Source of the DNA: Idiomarinaceae bacterium
Lineage (GTDB): Bacteria > Pseudomonadota > Gammaproteobacteria > Enterobacterales > Alteromonadaceae
Assembly: GCA_002685255.1 (NCBI GenBank)
Contig: NYWU01000020.1
Span: 1 to 64,000, forward strand
Length of the DNA stretch: 64,000 nt
Direction of reading: 5' to 3'
Shown: positions 11,700 to 21,031 of the stretch, one piece after another
Layout of the letters: each line of letters opens with the position of its first letter
Position numbering within the stretch: position 1 is the first letter of the stretch
Made by a program: the position numbers and the translations under genes
Notes under the pieces: generated by a model
Database searches by the model: none
What the model saw: only the letters and a program-made list of their open reading frames with translations
What the model was told of the DNA's origin: nothing

Positions 11700-12697
11700 T
11701 GAAAACCGGTATTGGCAAGAGAGTGTCAGAGTTTGCCCACGGCATCCTTTTCGCTCTCTTGACGATACTCTGTGCATCCTATTCGCATACCGTACTTGCT
11801 GAGCAGTTAAGCTTCGAGAAGTCGTCAAATGATGGCGAACTCCGTTTCGCTTATCAATGGCAAATGCCTAATAATCAAACCGCGTCATTATCCTTTAACG
11901 TCGACCGACACGCCTTCATTCGCCCTTTTGCCAAGTTCCGCAATTATGACCGTCGACGAGCGCTGCGAGAGCTAAACTACCGAGTCAATCAGTATATACA
12001 AAGACAACGTTGGTATGGTGTGCAAGCCTTTCTTTCTCCTCGACAAGAGCAAATGACCATAAAAGCGCGCACAGCACGAAACGAACAGTTAGAAAAACGC
12101 TATCAGCAACAACTCGCAAAAGCACAACAATTCTTTACCGAGCAATGGCAAGATTACCTGTCTGCCAACGCCTATCGTTCACTGACCTTACCGCCTGGAG
12201 AAACAGGTATCATCCCTGATGCTGTTGCTATCGCTAAGCAAACACAACCACTACTGAGCAGCCTCGTTGTTGCCATCGGCAACCAATTAAAAGACAACAG
12301 CCGACGCAGTTATGTAAATTATGTCGCTCATTTTGTGCAAGCGATCCCTTACGATAGTTTAGAAGATGATTTATCGAGTCGCGGCGACGGCTTTACTCCT
12401 CCCAACCACCTATTGCTTAATAATCGTGGAGACTGCGATAGCAAGGTCAGCTTAACGCTAGCCTTACTTCGGCAAATCATTCCACAAGCTAAAATGATTG
12501 TTGTGTACTTACCCAAGCACGCCATTTTTGGTATCCAAATGGCAAGGCAGCCTAATGATGCTAAGCTCTCGCACGATGGTACCGAGTTTATCTTACTGGA
12601 TGTCGCAGGTCCCGCAGTATCACCTGCGGGACAGCTCTCGAACGATGTGCAGTTTCTTATCGATACCCAGCAATACACCGTGGTACCCGCTAACTAA
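11699..12697 (+). CDS. Exported transglutaminase-like cysteine protease-fold protein
   Basis: N-terminal hydrophobic signal; NNRGDCDSKVSLTLALL (Cys), LPKHAIFGIQ (His), FILLDVAGP (Asp) consistent with a transglutaminase-like triad. Confidence 0.65.
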   Translation: MKTGIGKRVSEFAHGILFALLTILCASYSHTVLAEQLSFEKSSNDGELRFAYQWQMPNNQTASLSFNVDRHAFIRPFAKFRNYDRRRALRELNYRVNQYIQRQRWYGVQAFLSPRQEQMTIKARTARNEQLEKRYQQQLAKAQQFFTEQWQDYLSANAYRSLTLPPGETGIIPDAVAIAKQTQPLLSSLVVAIGNQLKDNSRRSYVNYVAHFVQAIPYDSLEDDLSSRGDGFTPPNHLLLNNRGDCDSKVSLTLALLRQIIPQAKMIVVYLPKHAIFGIQMARQPNDAKLSHDGTEFILLDVAGPAVSPAGQLSNDVQFLIDTQQYTVVPAN

Positions 12698-12698
12698 A

Positions 12699-14111
12699 TT
12701 ACAAATGCTCTTCGGCGTATTCAGCGAGACTACTTCTGACCACACCATTTAAGTTGATGGTAGCGCTGCCTGGATAATCCTTAAAACGTTCCACGATAAA
12801 GGTGAGTCCTGAGGTGACAGCAGTTAAGTAGTAACTATCAATCTGCGCTAAGTTTCCTGAAACAACGAGTTTTGTATTCTCCCCACACCGAGTAATGATG
12901 GTTTTTAGTTGTGATGCCGTTAAGTTTTGAGCTTCATCAAGTATAACCACCGCATTTTGAATACTCCGCCCTCGCATAAAGTTTAATGATTTAAATTGGA
13001 TATTCGCCTTCGTCATAATGTAATTAAGACTCGAGTCCATGCTTTCATCATTTTTATGCAATACCTCAAGCGAGTCGGTTATAGCCGATAACCAAGGTGC
13101 CATTTTTTCTTCTTCGGTACCTGGCAAGAAGCCTATCGACTCAGCAATCTCAGGCGTATTGCGCGTAACAATTATTTTTTCGTAGATTCCCTTTTCGACG
13201 ACCATTTCTAAGGCTGCGGCCAGCGCTAATAACGTCTTACCACTACCCGCGGGGCCGGTCAGAATAACCATGTCTAAGCTTGTATCAAGTAGCGCGTGCA
13301 TCGCCATCGCTTGATATATATTCTTAGGATGAATTCCCCAAGCGCTGTAGCCCATCAAGCGCTCATGTCCCAAGTCCATAAGCGTTACAGAGGTATCATC
13401 AAAGGTATCCACTCGTGCTGCGAAATGCTCTGTTTCATCGATAAAGTATTCGTTGTAGAAGATTTGCGGCATGTGTTCGCGCGAGACCGTATGATAAGCA
13501 TCTCGCCCCTCTTGCAACGTACTAACGTCGCCTACTTGCTGCCAAAAGTCCCCTTCAAACTGGTAGAAACCCTTTGTAAGTAGGCGAATATCGTCAATTA
13601 ATTGGTCAGTGCGATAATCTTCAACATGTTTTACGCCTGCGCCCTTCGCCTTTAAGCGCATATTGATATCTTTTGTCACCAGTGTAACGGTGCTACCCGC
13701 AAACTTAATTTGCAGTTCTAACGCCACTTGAATAATGCGGTGGTCATTTTCGTTCAGCGCCAAAGCCGACGCGCTTTGCTCTAGCTCATAATCTGGAAAA
13801 ATGGCGAGTGTCCCGTTCGCTTGGTGATCGCCACTGAGTTGCGTCAATGGCACGCCTTCTACAATTTGCTCAGGTGTTGCATCTTTCAGCACCTCCTCCA
13901 GTGATCGGATCGCGACGCGCGCATCTCGACTCACGTCTTTGTTGCGATCCTTAATATTGTCTAACTCTTCTAACACGACCATGGGAATAACGACGTTATG
14001 CTCATCGAAGCTTAGAAAGGCAAGCGGGTCATGCAACAGAATATTGGTATCTAAAACGAAGTACTTAGTAGCTTGGGAGGGTTGACTAACATTTGCGGTC
14101 ATAGCGTACAC
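12699..14111 (-). CDS. PhoH family protein with N-terminal PIN domain
   Basis: KYFVLDTNILLHDP (PIN), LTGPAGSGKTLLALAAALE (Walker A), VILDEAQNLT (Walker B). Confidence 0.92.
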   Translation of the reverse strand: MYAMTANVSQPSQATKYFVLDTNILLHDPLAFLSFDEHNVVIPMVVLEELDNIKDRNKDVSRDARVAIRSLEEVLKDATPEQIVEGVPLTQLSGDHQANGTLAIFPDYELEQSASALALNENDHRIIQVALELQIKFAGSTVTLVTKDINMRLKAKGAGVKHVEDYRTDQLIDDIRLLTKGFYQFEGDFWQQVGDVSTLQEGRDAYHTVSREHMPQIFYNEYFIDETEHFAARVDTFDDTSVTLMDLGHERLMGYSAWGIHPKNIYQAMAMHALLDTSLDMVILTGPAGSGKTLLALAAALEMVVEKGIYEKIIVTRNTPEIAESIGFLPGTEEEKMAPWLSAITDSLEVLHKNDESMDSSLNYIMTKANIQFKSLNFMRGRSIQNAVVILDEAQNLTASQLKTIITRCGENTKLVVSGNLAQIDSYYLTAVTSGLTFIVERFKDYPGSATINLNGVVRSSLAEYAEEHL

Positions 14112-14237
14112 CTTTTGTTATCGTTTGATTAAAGCGTAGACCAAAATTCGTGACACAGGGATGACAGTCGCATTGTTTTTTTCTAATCTCCCCATTACTA
14201 TTGCCGACCTTTAAAGTTAGCGCATAGGAAGGACGAA

Positions 14238-16892
14238 GTGAGCGAGTTTAGTTTAGGGCAACGTTGGTTAAGCGAAACTGAAACAGATTTAGGCCTTGGC
14301 GTAGTCACAGCCGTGGATGGACGCCAGGTGTCCGTGATGTTCCCCAGCACGGGTGAAACACGAATGTACGCTAAATCCGACGCACCGCTCGCTCGATTTG
14401 TGCTGAATGAAGGACAAGAAGCAACACACGCTGACCAGTGGCGTTTTGTAGTCACCGAGGCAAAAGAACACCAAGGCTTAGCCATTTATTTTGGTGAGCG
14501 CTTGGATTCAGGTGAAGAAGTGATGGTGCCAGAGTCTCAGTTGGCCCATCAAATAGACACCAATCCAGCTTTAACTCGCTTTATTGCCGGTCAAGCCGAC
14601 CGACACGATCTCTATCTTCTGCGCATGCAAGGTCAACAACAACTTGCTCAATGGCAACAAAGTACCGTTACCGGCTTACTCGGTGCGCGAGTCAATTTGT
14701 TACCGCACCAATGCTATGTCGCTTCCACCGTAGCCAACCGCTATCATCCACGCGTCATGCTCGCTGACGAAGTCGGTCTTGGTAAGACCATTGAGGCCGG
14801 CATGATTATCAAGCGCCAGCATGTTACTGGACGCAGTCGGCGCGTGCTCGTAGCGGTTCCTGACAGCCTTCGTCACCAATGGTTAGTTGAAATGAGGCGC
14901 CGTTTCGCACTCGATTTCAGTGTATTTGATGAAGCCAGAATCCGAGAAGCGCAACTCGATAGTGATAATCCATTTTCTACTGAACAATTAGTGATTATCA
15001 ACAACAAGATCCTACACGATGAGCAGTGGCATGACGCACTCATGGGGGCCGAGTTCGACATGTTGGTGGTCGACGAAGCCCATCACCTTAATGACAACAC
15101 ACCAGGCTATGAGCACTTTGCTCAACTAGCGAAAGCCATCCCCGGTTTATTGTTATTGACAGCAACCCCTGAGCAAGAAGGTAACGAAGGTCACTTTAAG
15201 CGTCTGCAGTTACTTGATCCAGACCGCTTTAACGATTTCAACGCGTTCGAAGAAGAGCAAACCCACTATCGCGAACTCGCCGAGCAAGCAAATAACCTGA
15301 GCGGTGAGGCATTAGACGAACTCCTTGATGAGCACGGTACTGGACGAGTGATGTTTAGAAACCGTCGCCAAAATGTAGGCGGATTCCCGGCACGCCATTT
15401 TCATTCGGTAAAATTACCTGAACCCGAGGATGACATGCGTGAGCCTTGGTGGTTAGGCGACCCGCGTGTTACCTGGCTTATCGATCATATAAAAAGTAAC
15501 CGTGATGACAAAACATTGCTTATTTGTCACAGCGCGAAAACGGTGAATGAGCTCGCTGAAGCATTGCGTGTGCTCGAAGGGATTAACGCTGCTGTATTCC
15601 ACGAAGGGATGTCATTACTTGAGCGCGACCGCGCTGCTGAATTTTTTGCCGACGACGATAACGGTAGTCCAATTCTATTATGTTCGGAGATTGGCAGTGA
15701 AGGTCGTAACTTCCAATTTGTACATCAGCTTGTTCTCTTTGATTTACCTGGGAATCCAGACTTATTGGAGCAGCGCATTGGTCGGCTTGATCGTATCGGA
15801 CAGACTCAAGACATCCAAATTTACTTGCCGTACTTAGAGGATTCCGACGAAGGTATTTTACTGCCGTGGTATCACACGATGAATGCATTCGAACAATGCA
15901 ACCCGGTGGGTCGGCGCATGTACGATGAGTTTGCTCAACCAATTAAAAAGTCGTTACTCAGTTGCCAACCGCTCCCGCAAGAGATACTGCAGCAGAGCGC
16001 CGAGCTTCATCAGCAGTTAATGAGTGAAGTCGAAAAAGGGCGCGATAAGCTACAAGAATTGAATGCGTGTCGCCCCCAACAGGCCGAAGCCGTTATTTCG
16101 GCAATCGAGGAAACGAGCGATACAGCGCACCTGAGCGAGTTTATGACCACGTTTTGGGAACGCTTTGGAATTGACGCCGAGGAACTCGACGAGACGCGAA
16201 CCTTCGTCAAACCAAGCGAGCATATGCGTGTCGAGGCCATTCCGGGCTTGCAAGAAGAAGGGATGACTATCACCTTTGACCGCACCACCGCACTTAATTA
16301 CGAGGACGTCGAATTCTTAAGTTGGGATCATCCGCATGTGCAAGAAGCTTTGGATATCGTGACTCAGCAAGACTTCGGTAGCGTGTGCGTGACTAAGCTG
16401 AATAACAAAGCCCTTCCAGAGGGGGCTTGGTTCATGGAAGTAGACTTTAGCGCGCACATTAACGCGCCTCAGAATGCGGTAGCACAGGAGTTCTTCCCAC
16501 TGCAAAACCACCGTATACTGCTCGATAGCCAAGGACGCGAATTGACCAGCAAAGTGCCTCGCGATGCGTTAACCAAGCAGGCTGACTTTATGGATAAAAA
16601 AACCTCGCGTCAGATATTAAAACAACTGCGTGACGTGACTAAGTCGCATTTGGAGGTCGCGCGCAGTTCTGCTGAGGCATGGCTTGTGGAACAAAGTGCT
16701 GCAATTCGCACGCGTATTAACGAAAGTTTAGGAAAGGAACTTGATCGTTTGACCAAGCTTAAGCAGCGCAATCCTTCGGTACGTGACTCTGAAATTCGTG
16801 CCATCGAACTGCGCAAGCAAACGTTGTTAGAAGCACTTGAGCAACCGCAGCTTTCATTGTTTGCAGTGCGTATTTTGGTTAATCACCATTAA
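14238..16892 (+). CDS. rapA: RNA polymerase-associated ATPase RapA (HepA)
   Basis: GTG start; LGQRWLSETETDLGLGVV, LADEVGLGKTIEAGMI, VVDEAHHL, LLCSEIGSEGRNFQF, LEQRIGRLDRIGQ. Confidence 0.96.
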   Translation: MSEFSLGQRWLSETETDLGLGVVTAVDGRQVSVMFPSTGETRMYAKSDAPLARFVLNEGQEATHADQWRFVVTEAKEHQGLAIYFGERLDSGEEVMVPESQLAHQIDTNPALTRFIAGQADRHDLYLLRMQGQQQLAQWQQSTVTGLLGARVNLLPHQCYVASTVANRYHPRVMLADEVGLGKTIEAGMIIKRQHVTGRSRRVLVAVPDSLRHQWLVEMRRRFALDFSVFDEARIREAQLDSDNPFSTEQLVIINNKILHDEQWHDALMGAEFDMLVVDEAHHLNDNTPGYEHFAQLAKAIPGLLLLTATPEQEGNEGHFKRLQLLDPDRFNDFNAFEEEQTHYRELAEQANNLSGEALDELLDEHGTGRVMFRNRRQNVGGFPARHFHSVKLPEPEDDMREPWWLGDPRVTWLIDHIKSNRDDKTLLICHSAKTVNELAEALRVLEGINAAVFHEGMSLLERDRAAEFFADDDNGSPILLCSEIGSEGRNFQFVHQLVLFDLPGNPDLLEQRIGRLDRIGQTQDIQIYLPYLEDSDEGILLPWYHTMNAFEQCNPVGRRMYDEFAQPIKKSLLSCQPLPQEILQQSAELHQQLMSEVEKGRDKLQELNACRPQQAEAVISAIEETSDTAHLSEFMTTFWERFGIDAEELDETRTFVKPSEHMRVEAIPGLQEEGMTITFDRTTALNYEDVEFLSWDHPHVQEALDIVTQQDFGSVCVTKLNNKALPEGAWFMEVDFSAHINAPQNAVAQEFFPLQNHRILLDSQGRELTSKVPRDALTKQADFMDKKTSRQILKQLRDVTKSHLEVARSSAEAWLVEQSAAIRTRINESLGKELDRLTKLKQRNPSVRDSEIRAIELRKQTLLEALEQPQLSLFAVRILVNHH

Positions 16893-17551
16893 TGGCGTTA
16901 CTTCATTATCAGCCACCAACCGACCCTTATCTCAAGATAATATATCGAGATAATGCGTTGGTTGTGGTCGATAAACCAGCGGGAATACTGAGCGTACCTG
17001 GCAAAGCGATCGAACACAGGGATTCAATGTACACGCGCTTAGCACGTATTTTTCCAGAGATACGAGTCGTACATCGGCTGGATATGGCGACCTCGGGTGT
17101 GATGGTATTTGCACTCGGTAAAGCGTCACAAAGCCATCTCAGCAAACAGTTTCAACAACGCACAACACAAAAAACCTATCTCGCCAAGGTATGGGGGCAT
17201 TTGCCGGGCAATCATGGTTGCATCGATTTGCCTCTCAGCTGTGACTGGCCAAACCGACCTAAACAACAAGTCGACTTTGTTAACGGCAAGGCGAGCCAAA
17301 CGTTTTATCAAGTATTAGCGCAACAGTCGCAAACTAGCTTAGTTAAGCTGTCTCCACATACGGGTCGTTCGCATCAACTACGCGTGCATATGCTCGCGTT
17401 GGACTGTCCTATTCTAGGTGATAAGTTTTACGCTCACTCCGCAGCATTCGATGCCGCCGAGCGATTATTACTACACGCATTTGAGTTGAAGATAGCTCAT
17501 CCGCTCACAGAACAACCGGTCACTTTTAGCAGCCCCAGTCCATTTGGTTAA
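16892..17551 (+). CDS. rluA: RluA-family pseudouridine synthase
   Basis: VVDKPAGILSVPGK, VHRLDMATSGVMVFA; adjacent to rapA as in many gammaproteobacteria. Confidence 0.9.
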   Translation: MALLHYQPPTDPYLKIIYRDNALVVVDKPAGILSVPGKAIEHRDSMYTRLARIFPEIRVVHRLDMATSGVMVFALGKASQSHLSKQFQQRTTQKTYLAKVWGHLPGNHGCIDLPLSCDWPNRPKQQVDFVNGKASQTFYQVLAQQSQTSLVKLSPHTGRSHQLRVHMLALDCPILGDKFYAHSAAFDAAERLLLHAFELKIAHPLTEQPVTFSSPSPFG

Positions 17552-17589
17552 ACACCTAAAGACTTGACCACTGCTGACGATAAAGGTGT

Positions 17590-18384
17590 ATGAACATACT
17601 TCGATTCGTCATATGCCTAGTGGTCGTGTTAGGGTCTGCGGTTTGCTACGGACAGGATGACCGTGCCCGTTTTGTCCCTCCTCACGAAGTCGTTTGGTTG
17701 ACCGATTCTGAAACCAATGATGTGTCGTATTTAGCGCTACAGCGCGAGCCATTAAAAAGCTTCGAGCGAGGACAGTTTGTTGCACTTCCTGCCTGGGGGC
17801 TACACCCGCTTCAGTCACCGTTGATTAAATCGAGCTATCATCAAGCCGCAGAAATGGGTTGGCGCAGCTGGGCTATTACGCCACCTGAGACGCTGATTGA
17901 GCCCGACTCTTTGGGCCATTACAACGCTGACTTAGGTTATTACCAACCCGACGAGAATGCGCTTCAACCTTATCGCAACTTACTGTTTAAGCGCCTTGAC
18001 GCAATATATGACAAGGTAAGCGAACAACCGGGATTTACAGTGTGGATAGTTGAAGGTATCAGCGGCGCGCTCTGGCTTGATTGGATTAAACAAAACGCTT
18101 CTGCCGCTCCCGACGCTGTCATTCTGGTCGATGTCTACATCCCACAGCTACGCCTGAACGAGTTGTTAAGCACCGAAATAGCAAAACTGCCCTTTCCGGT
18201 TTTAGACATAAAGACAGCGTCAGCGAACCGTTGGGTTACTGCACAATGGCCCATGCATAAGACCATGAGCAACAAATACCAACAACTTAGCTATCGTCCT
18301 CGGGTTTTACTCACCCAAGTGCCCGAAGCGACTCATGAACTGCACAGTGTTATAAAAGGATGGCTCAAGTTTCAGGGGTTTTAG
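17590..18384 (+). CDS. Exported alpha/beta hydrolase-like protein (DUF3530-like)
   Basis: Signal peptide; LPAWGLHPLQSPL...GWRSWAITPPE and WIVEGISGALWLDWI segments resemble DUF3530 proteins; family call from memory. Confidence 0.55.
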   Translation: MNILRFVICLVVVLGSAVCYGQDDRARFVPPHEVVWLTDSETNDVSYLALQREPLKSFERGQFVALPAWGLHPLQSPLIKSSYHQAAEMGWRSWAITPPETLIEPDSLGHYNADLGYYQPDENALQPYRNLLFKRLDAIYDKVSEQPGFTVWIVEGISGALWLDWIKQNASAAPDAVILVDVYIPQLRLNELLSTEIAKLPFPVLDIKTASANRWVTAQWPMHKTMSNKYQQLSYRPRVLLTQVPEATHELHSVIKGWLKFQGF

Positions 18385-18387
18385 TCA

Positions 18388-19221
18388 TTAACGCATATCG
18401 CGGTGCTTTTTTATAACCTCGTAAGCCTGCTGAATATCTTGAGCTCGCTTCTGTGCTTCCTTCATCACATGCTCGGGTAACCCCTTTGAAGCTAACTTAT
18501 CAGGATGGTGACGCGCCATTAGCTTACGGTATGCCTTTTTTATTTCTGCATCGGGCTGTTCGGCTTTCACACCCAGTACCTCGTAAGCATCCTGCAACTC
18601 ATTCCGCGACGGCTTTGACTGTTGTTTTCCTGTACCACCTTGCTGGCGATGCTGATGAAAGCGAAAAGCCGCTTTCTGCATGGCTAACCACTGGTCAATT
18701 TGAAACCGTCGGAAGCCCAATGCCTTACCAACGTTGATAAGCACCTCATGTTCAGCGCGATCTAATACGCCGTCATTGAGCGCCAATGCCATCAACTGCT
18801 CCATAAACAGCTGAGAGACTTCGCGATTACCGTAGAATGATTCGCGGAAACGCTTCATCGTGTCATTCACTGGAAAAGTCGACTGCTTGCCTTCACGAAA
18901 CGCTTCTTGCGCTTCTTCTTTGGCTTCAGCATCGAGTCTAAAGCGTTTCATCAATTCTGAGGCTTGTGCGATATCACGCTCGGTTACTCGTCCTTTTGCT
19001 TTAGCAAGGTGACCCATGACGGCGAATAAGGTATAAAGAAACAATGCGTCTTTCCCTGCATCCCGTTTGCCGTACATGAATTGACCAAAACCACCTCGAC
19101 TAGCAAAGTCTTGCGCCATTCCTCGGTCGAACCAATGACCAATCAGTACGCCGATAATAGCACCTGGCAATCTTAAAAATAGGTAGCCAGCCAACCCGCC
19201 AATCACCTTTCCCCAAATCAT
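18388..19221 (-). CDS. djlA: Co-chaperone DjlA
   Basis: MIWGKVIGGLAGYLFLRLPGAIIGVLIGHWFD N-terminal TM, TerB-like middle, C-terminal J domain YEVLGV...HHPDK. Confidence 0.93.
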   Translation of the reverse strand: MIWGKVIGGLAGYLFLRLPGAIIGVLIGHWFDRGMAQDFASRGGFGQFMYGKRDAGKDALFLYTLFAVMGHLAKAKGRVTERDIAQASELMKRFRLDAEAKEEAQEAFREGKQSTFPVNDTMKRFRESFYGNREVSQLFMEQLMALALNDGVLDRAEHEVLINVGKALGFRRFQIDQWLAMQKAAFRFHQHRQQGGTGKQQSKPSRNELQDAYEVLGVKAEQPDAEIKKAYRKLMARHHPDKLASKGLPEHVMKEAQKRAQDIQQAYEVIKKHRDMR

Positions 19222-19898
19222 TGTTTGTCCTCTACTTCTTGGTTTAATTGACTTAATCGAGCGGGTGTTCCCACATCGGTCCAACGTCCCTTTAATACAC
19301 AGGCGGACACTTGTTGCTTACTCATCGCGTGCACCAACAAAGGCTTGAGAGGCCGAAAGCCCGCTGCATAGTCGGCGAAAAGTTCGGGCGAATAAAGTCC
19401 AATACCTGCAAAAGTGTAACCGTCGTCCTCTGGTTTTTTTTCACTCACACGCCCGTCCTTCAATGCAAAATCACCTTTTGGGTTATGTTCAGGGTTTTCT
19501 ACAAGCATTAAGTGAGCCAAGTCACCAGACGCGAGTTCTGTTGGTAAGTCACGTAAGTCAGCGTCGATAAAGATATCACCGTTGATTACCCAAAAGGGAT
19601 CACGGCCGAGTAAAGGCAACGCTTTGATTATACCCCCAGCGGTTTCTAAACCGCCCTCCGGCTCGGGTGAATAGTCGATCTTAACGCCCCAGCGTGAGCC
19701 ATCACCTAAGCTGTTTTCAAGTTGATCGCCTAACCAAGCATGATTAATCACAATCTCGGTAATCCCGGCGTCGACCAGTTTCTCAATAATGTGTTCAATG
19801 AGTGGTTTACCGGCGACTTTTAACAGTGGTTTCGGTGTTAAGTTGGTTAACGGCTGCATCCGCTTTCCACGCCCTGCCGCTAAAATCATCGCCTTCAT
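19218..19898 (-). CDS. murU: N-acetylmuramate alpha-1-phosphate uridylyltransferase
   Basis: MKAMILAAGRGKRMQPLTNLTPKPLLKVAGKPLIEH; coupled to amgK. Confidence 0.9.
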   Translation of the reverse strand: MKAMILAAGRGKRMQPLTNLTPKPLLKVAGKPLIEHIIEKLVDAGITEIVINHAWLGDQLENSLGDGSRWGVKIDYSPEPEGGLETAGGIIKALPLLGRDPFWVINGDIFIDADLRDLPTELASGDLAHLMLVENPEHNPKGDFALKDGRVSEKKPEDDGYTFAGIGLYSPELFADYAAGFRPLKPLLVHAMSKQQVSACVLKGRWTDVGTPARLSQLNQEVEDKQ

Positions 19899-20893
19899 GC
19901 TTGCTCCCACGCGGGAATAATACGTTGCGTTAACCAGTGGTGATATTCATTAAGCTGAGCATACTTGGCACTTACTTTTTGTAAATATCCCAAAGTACGA
20001 GGCACGTCCTTTAAGTAGCCTGCTTTATCATCTCTATGTGCGAGTCGAGCAAAAATACCCGCTGCCTTGGTGTGCCGCTGGAGTCCCATCCAATCAAACC
20101 AATGTTGCCATTGTTGAGGCGTAACGTCTGATGCTAACTGCCCAGTCGCTTGTAAGTCGACTCTCAATTGCTCAGCAAGTTCACTGACTAAATCGTCTGG
20201 CCACTCGATATAGCAATCACGCAACAGCGAGACCGCATCGTAGGTCATCGGTCCTATCACAGCATCTTGGAAGTCAATAACGCCTAGCCCCTGTGGGGTC
20301 ACCATCAGGTTGCGCGAGTGATAGTCTCGATGCACACCGACTTGTGGCTGTGCAAATGCATTACTGACCATTTGCTCGCAGAATTGCTGCCAGATCTCAT
20401 CGTCCTGATCATTCCAGTCGATATCAATATGCTGCATTAACAGCCAATCTTTAAATAATGCCAACTCACGATCCAACAAGGCTCGATCAAACTTTGGTAA
20501 AGCCCCCTCGGCAGTTTCGGTGACCTGCATCACACGAGGCAAAATGGCTAATGCTTGTTGATAGTACTGACGCGCATTGCGTTGCTGTAATTTTGATAGT
20601 AACACGGTGTGACCGAAGTCCGTTTGCAGCATATAGCCTTGCTTCAAGTCAACATTGAGCACCGTAGGGACAGGAATATTAGCGGCTTGGTACGCATCGG
20701 CAACCAGTAAAAATGGGCGCATATCTTCTTTATCAGGAGGACAATCGACCGCAATGAGACTACGTTGACCATCTGATGCGCGAAAATACCGCCGAAAACT
20801 CGCGTCGCCAGAAACCACTTCAAGTTGTGATTGCGGATGTCCTGTCTGCGCCTCACACCATGCTGCCAGTCCAATCTCACGAGAATCTTCCAA
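19895..20893 (-). CDS. amgK: Aminoglycoside-phosphotransferase-fold sugar kinase (AmgK)
   Basis: VSGDASFRRYFRA, VHRDYHSRNLMV, VIDFQDAVIGPMTYD; 4-bp overlap with murU. Confidence 0.9.
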   Translation of the reverse strand: MEDSREIGLAAWCEAQTGHPQSQLEVVSGDASFRRYFRASDGQRSLIAVDCPPDKEDMRPFLLVADAYQAANIPVPTVLNVDLKQGYMLQTDFGHTVLLSKLQQRNARQYYQQALAILPRVMQVTETAEGALPKFDRALLDRELALFKDWLLMQHIDIDWNDQDDEIWQQFCEQMVSNAFAQPQVGVHRDYHSRNLMVTPQGLGVIDFQDAVIGPMTYDAVSLLRDCYIEWPDDLVSELAEQLRVDLQATGQLASDVTPQQWQHWFDWMGLQRHTKAAGIFARLAHRDDKAGYLKDVPRTLGYLQKVSAKYAQLNEYHHWLTQRIIPAWEQA

Positions 20894-21031
20894 AGTGCCC
20901 CCTCTCTATGCCAATATTTGGCGAAATAAGTGCCAAATTAATCTTACTAAAATAGCAGAATACGCAGATTTGCTTTATTATACCAAGCTTATGCCTAATC
21001 ATTAATTAACAACTAAAAACGGATTAGTATC

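Noticed and set aside
11484-11828. Minus-strand 114-aa ORF antisense to the 96-aa gene and its partner
   Set aside because: Considered as a possible antisense toxin, but the plus-strand genes have a coupled start/stop and a signal peptide plus catalytic motifs; the antisense ORF has no support.
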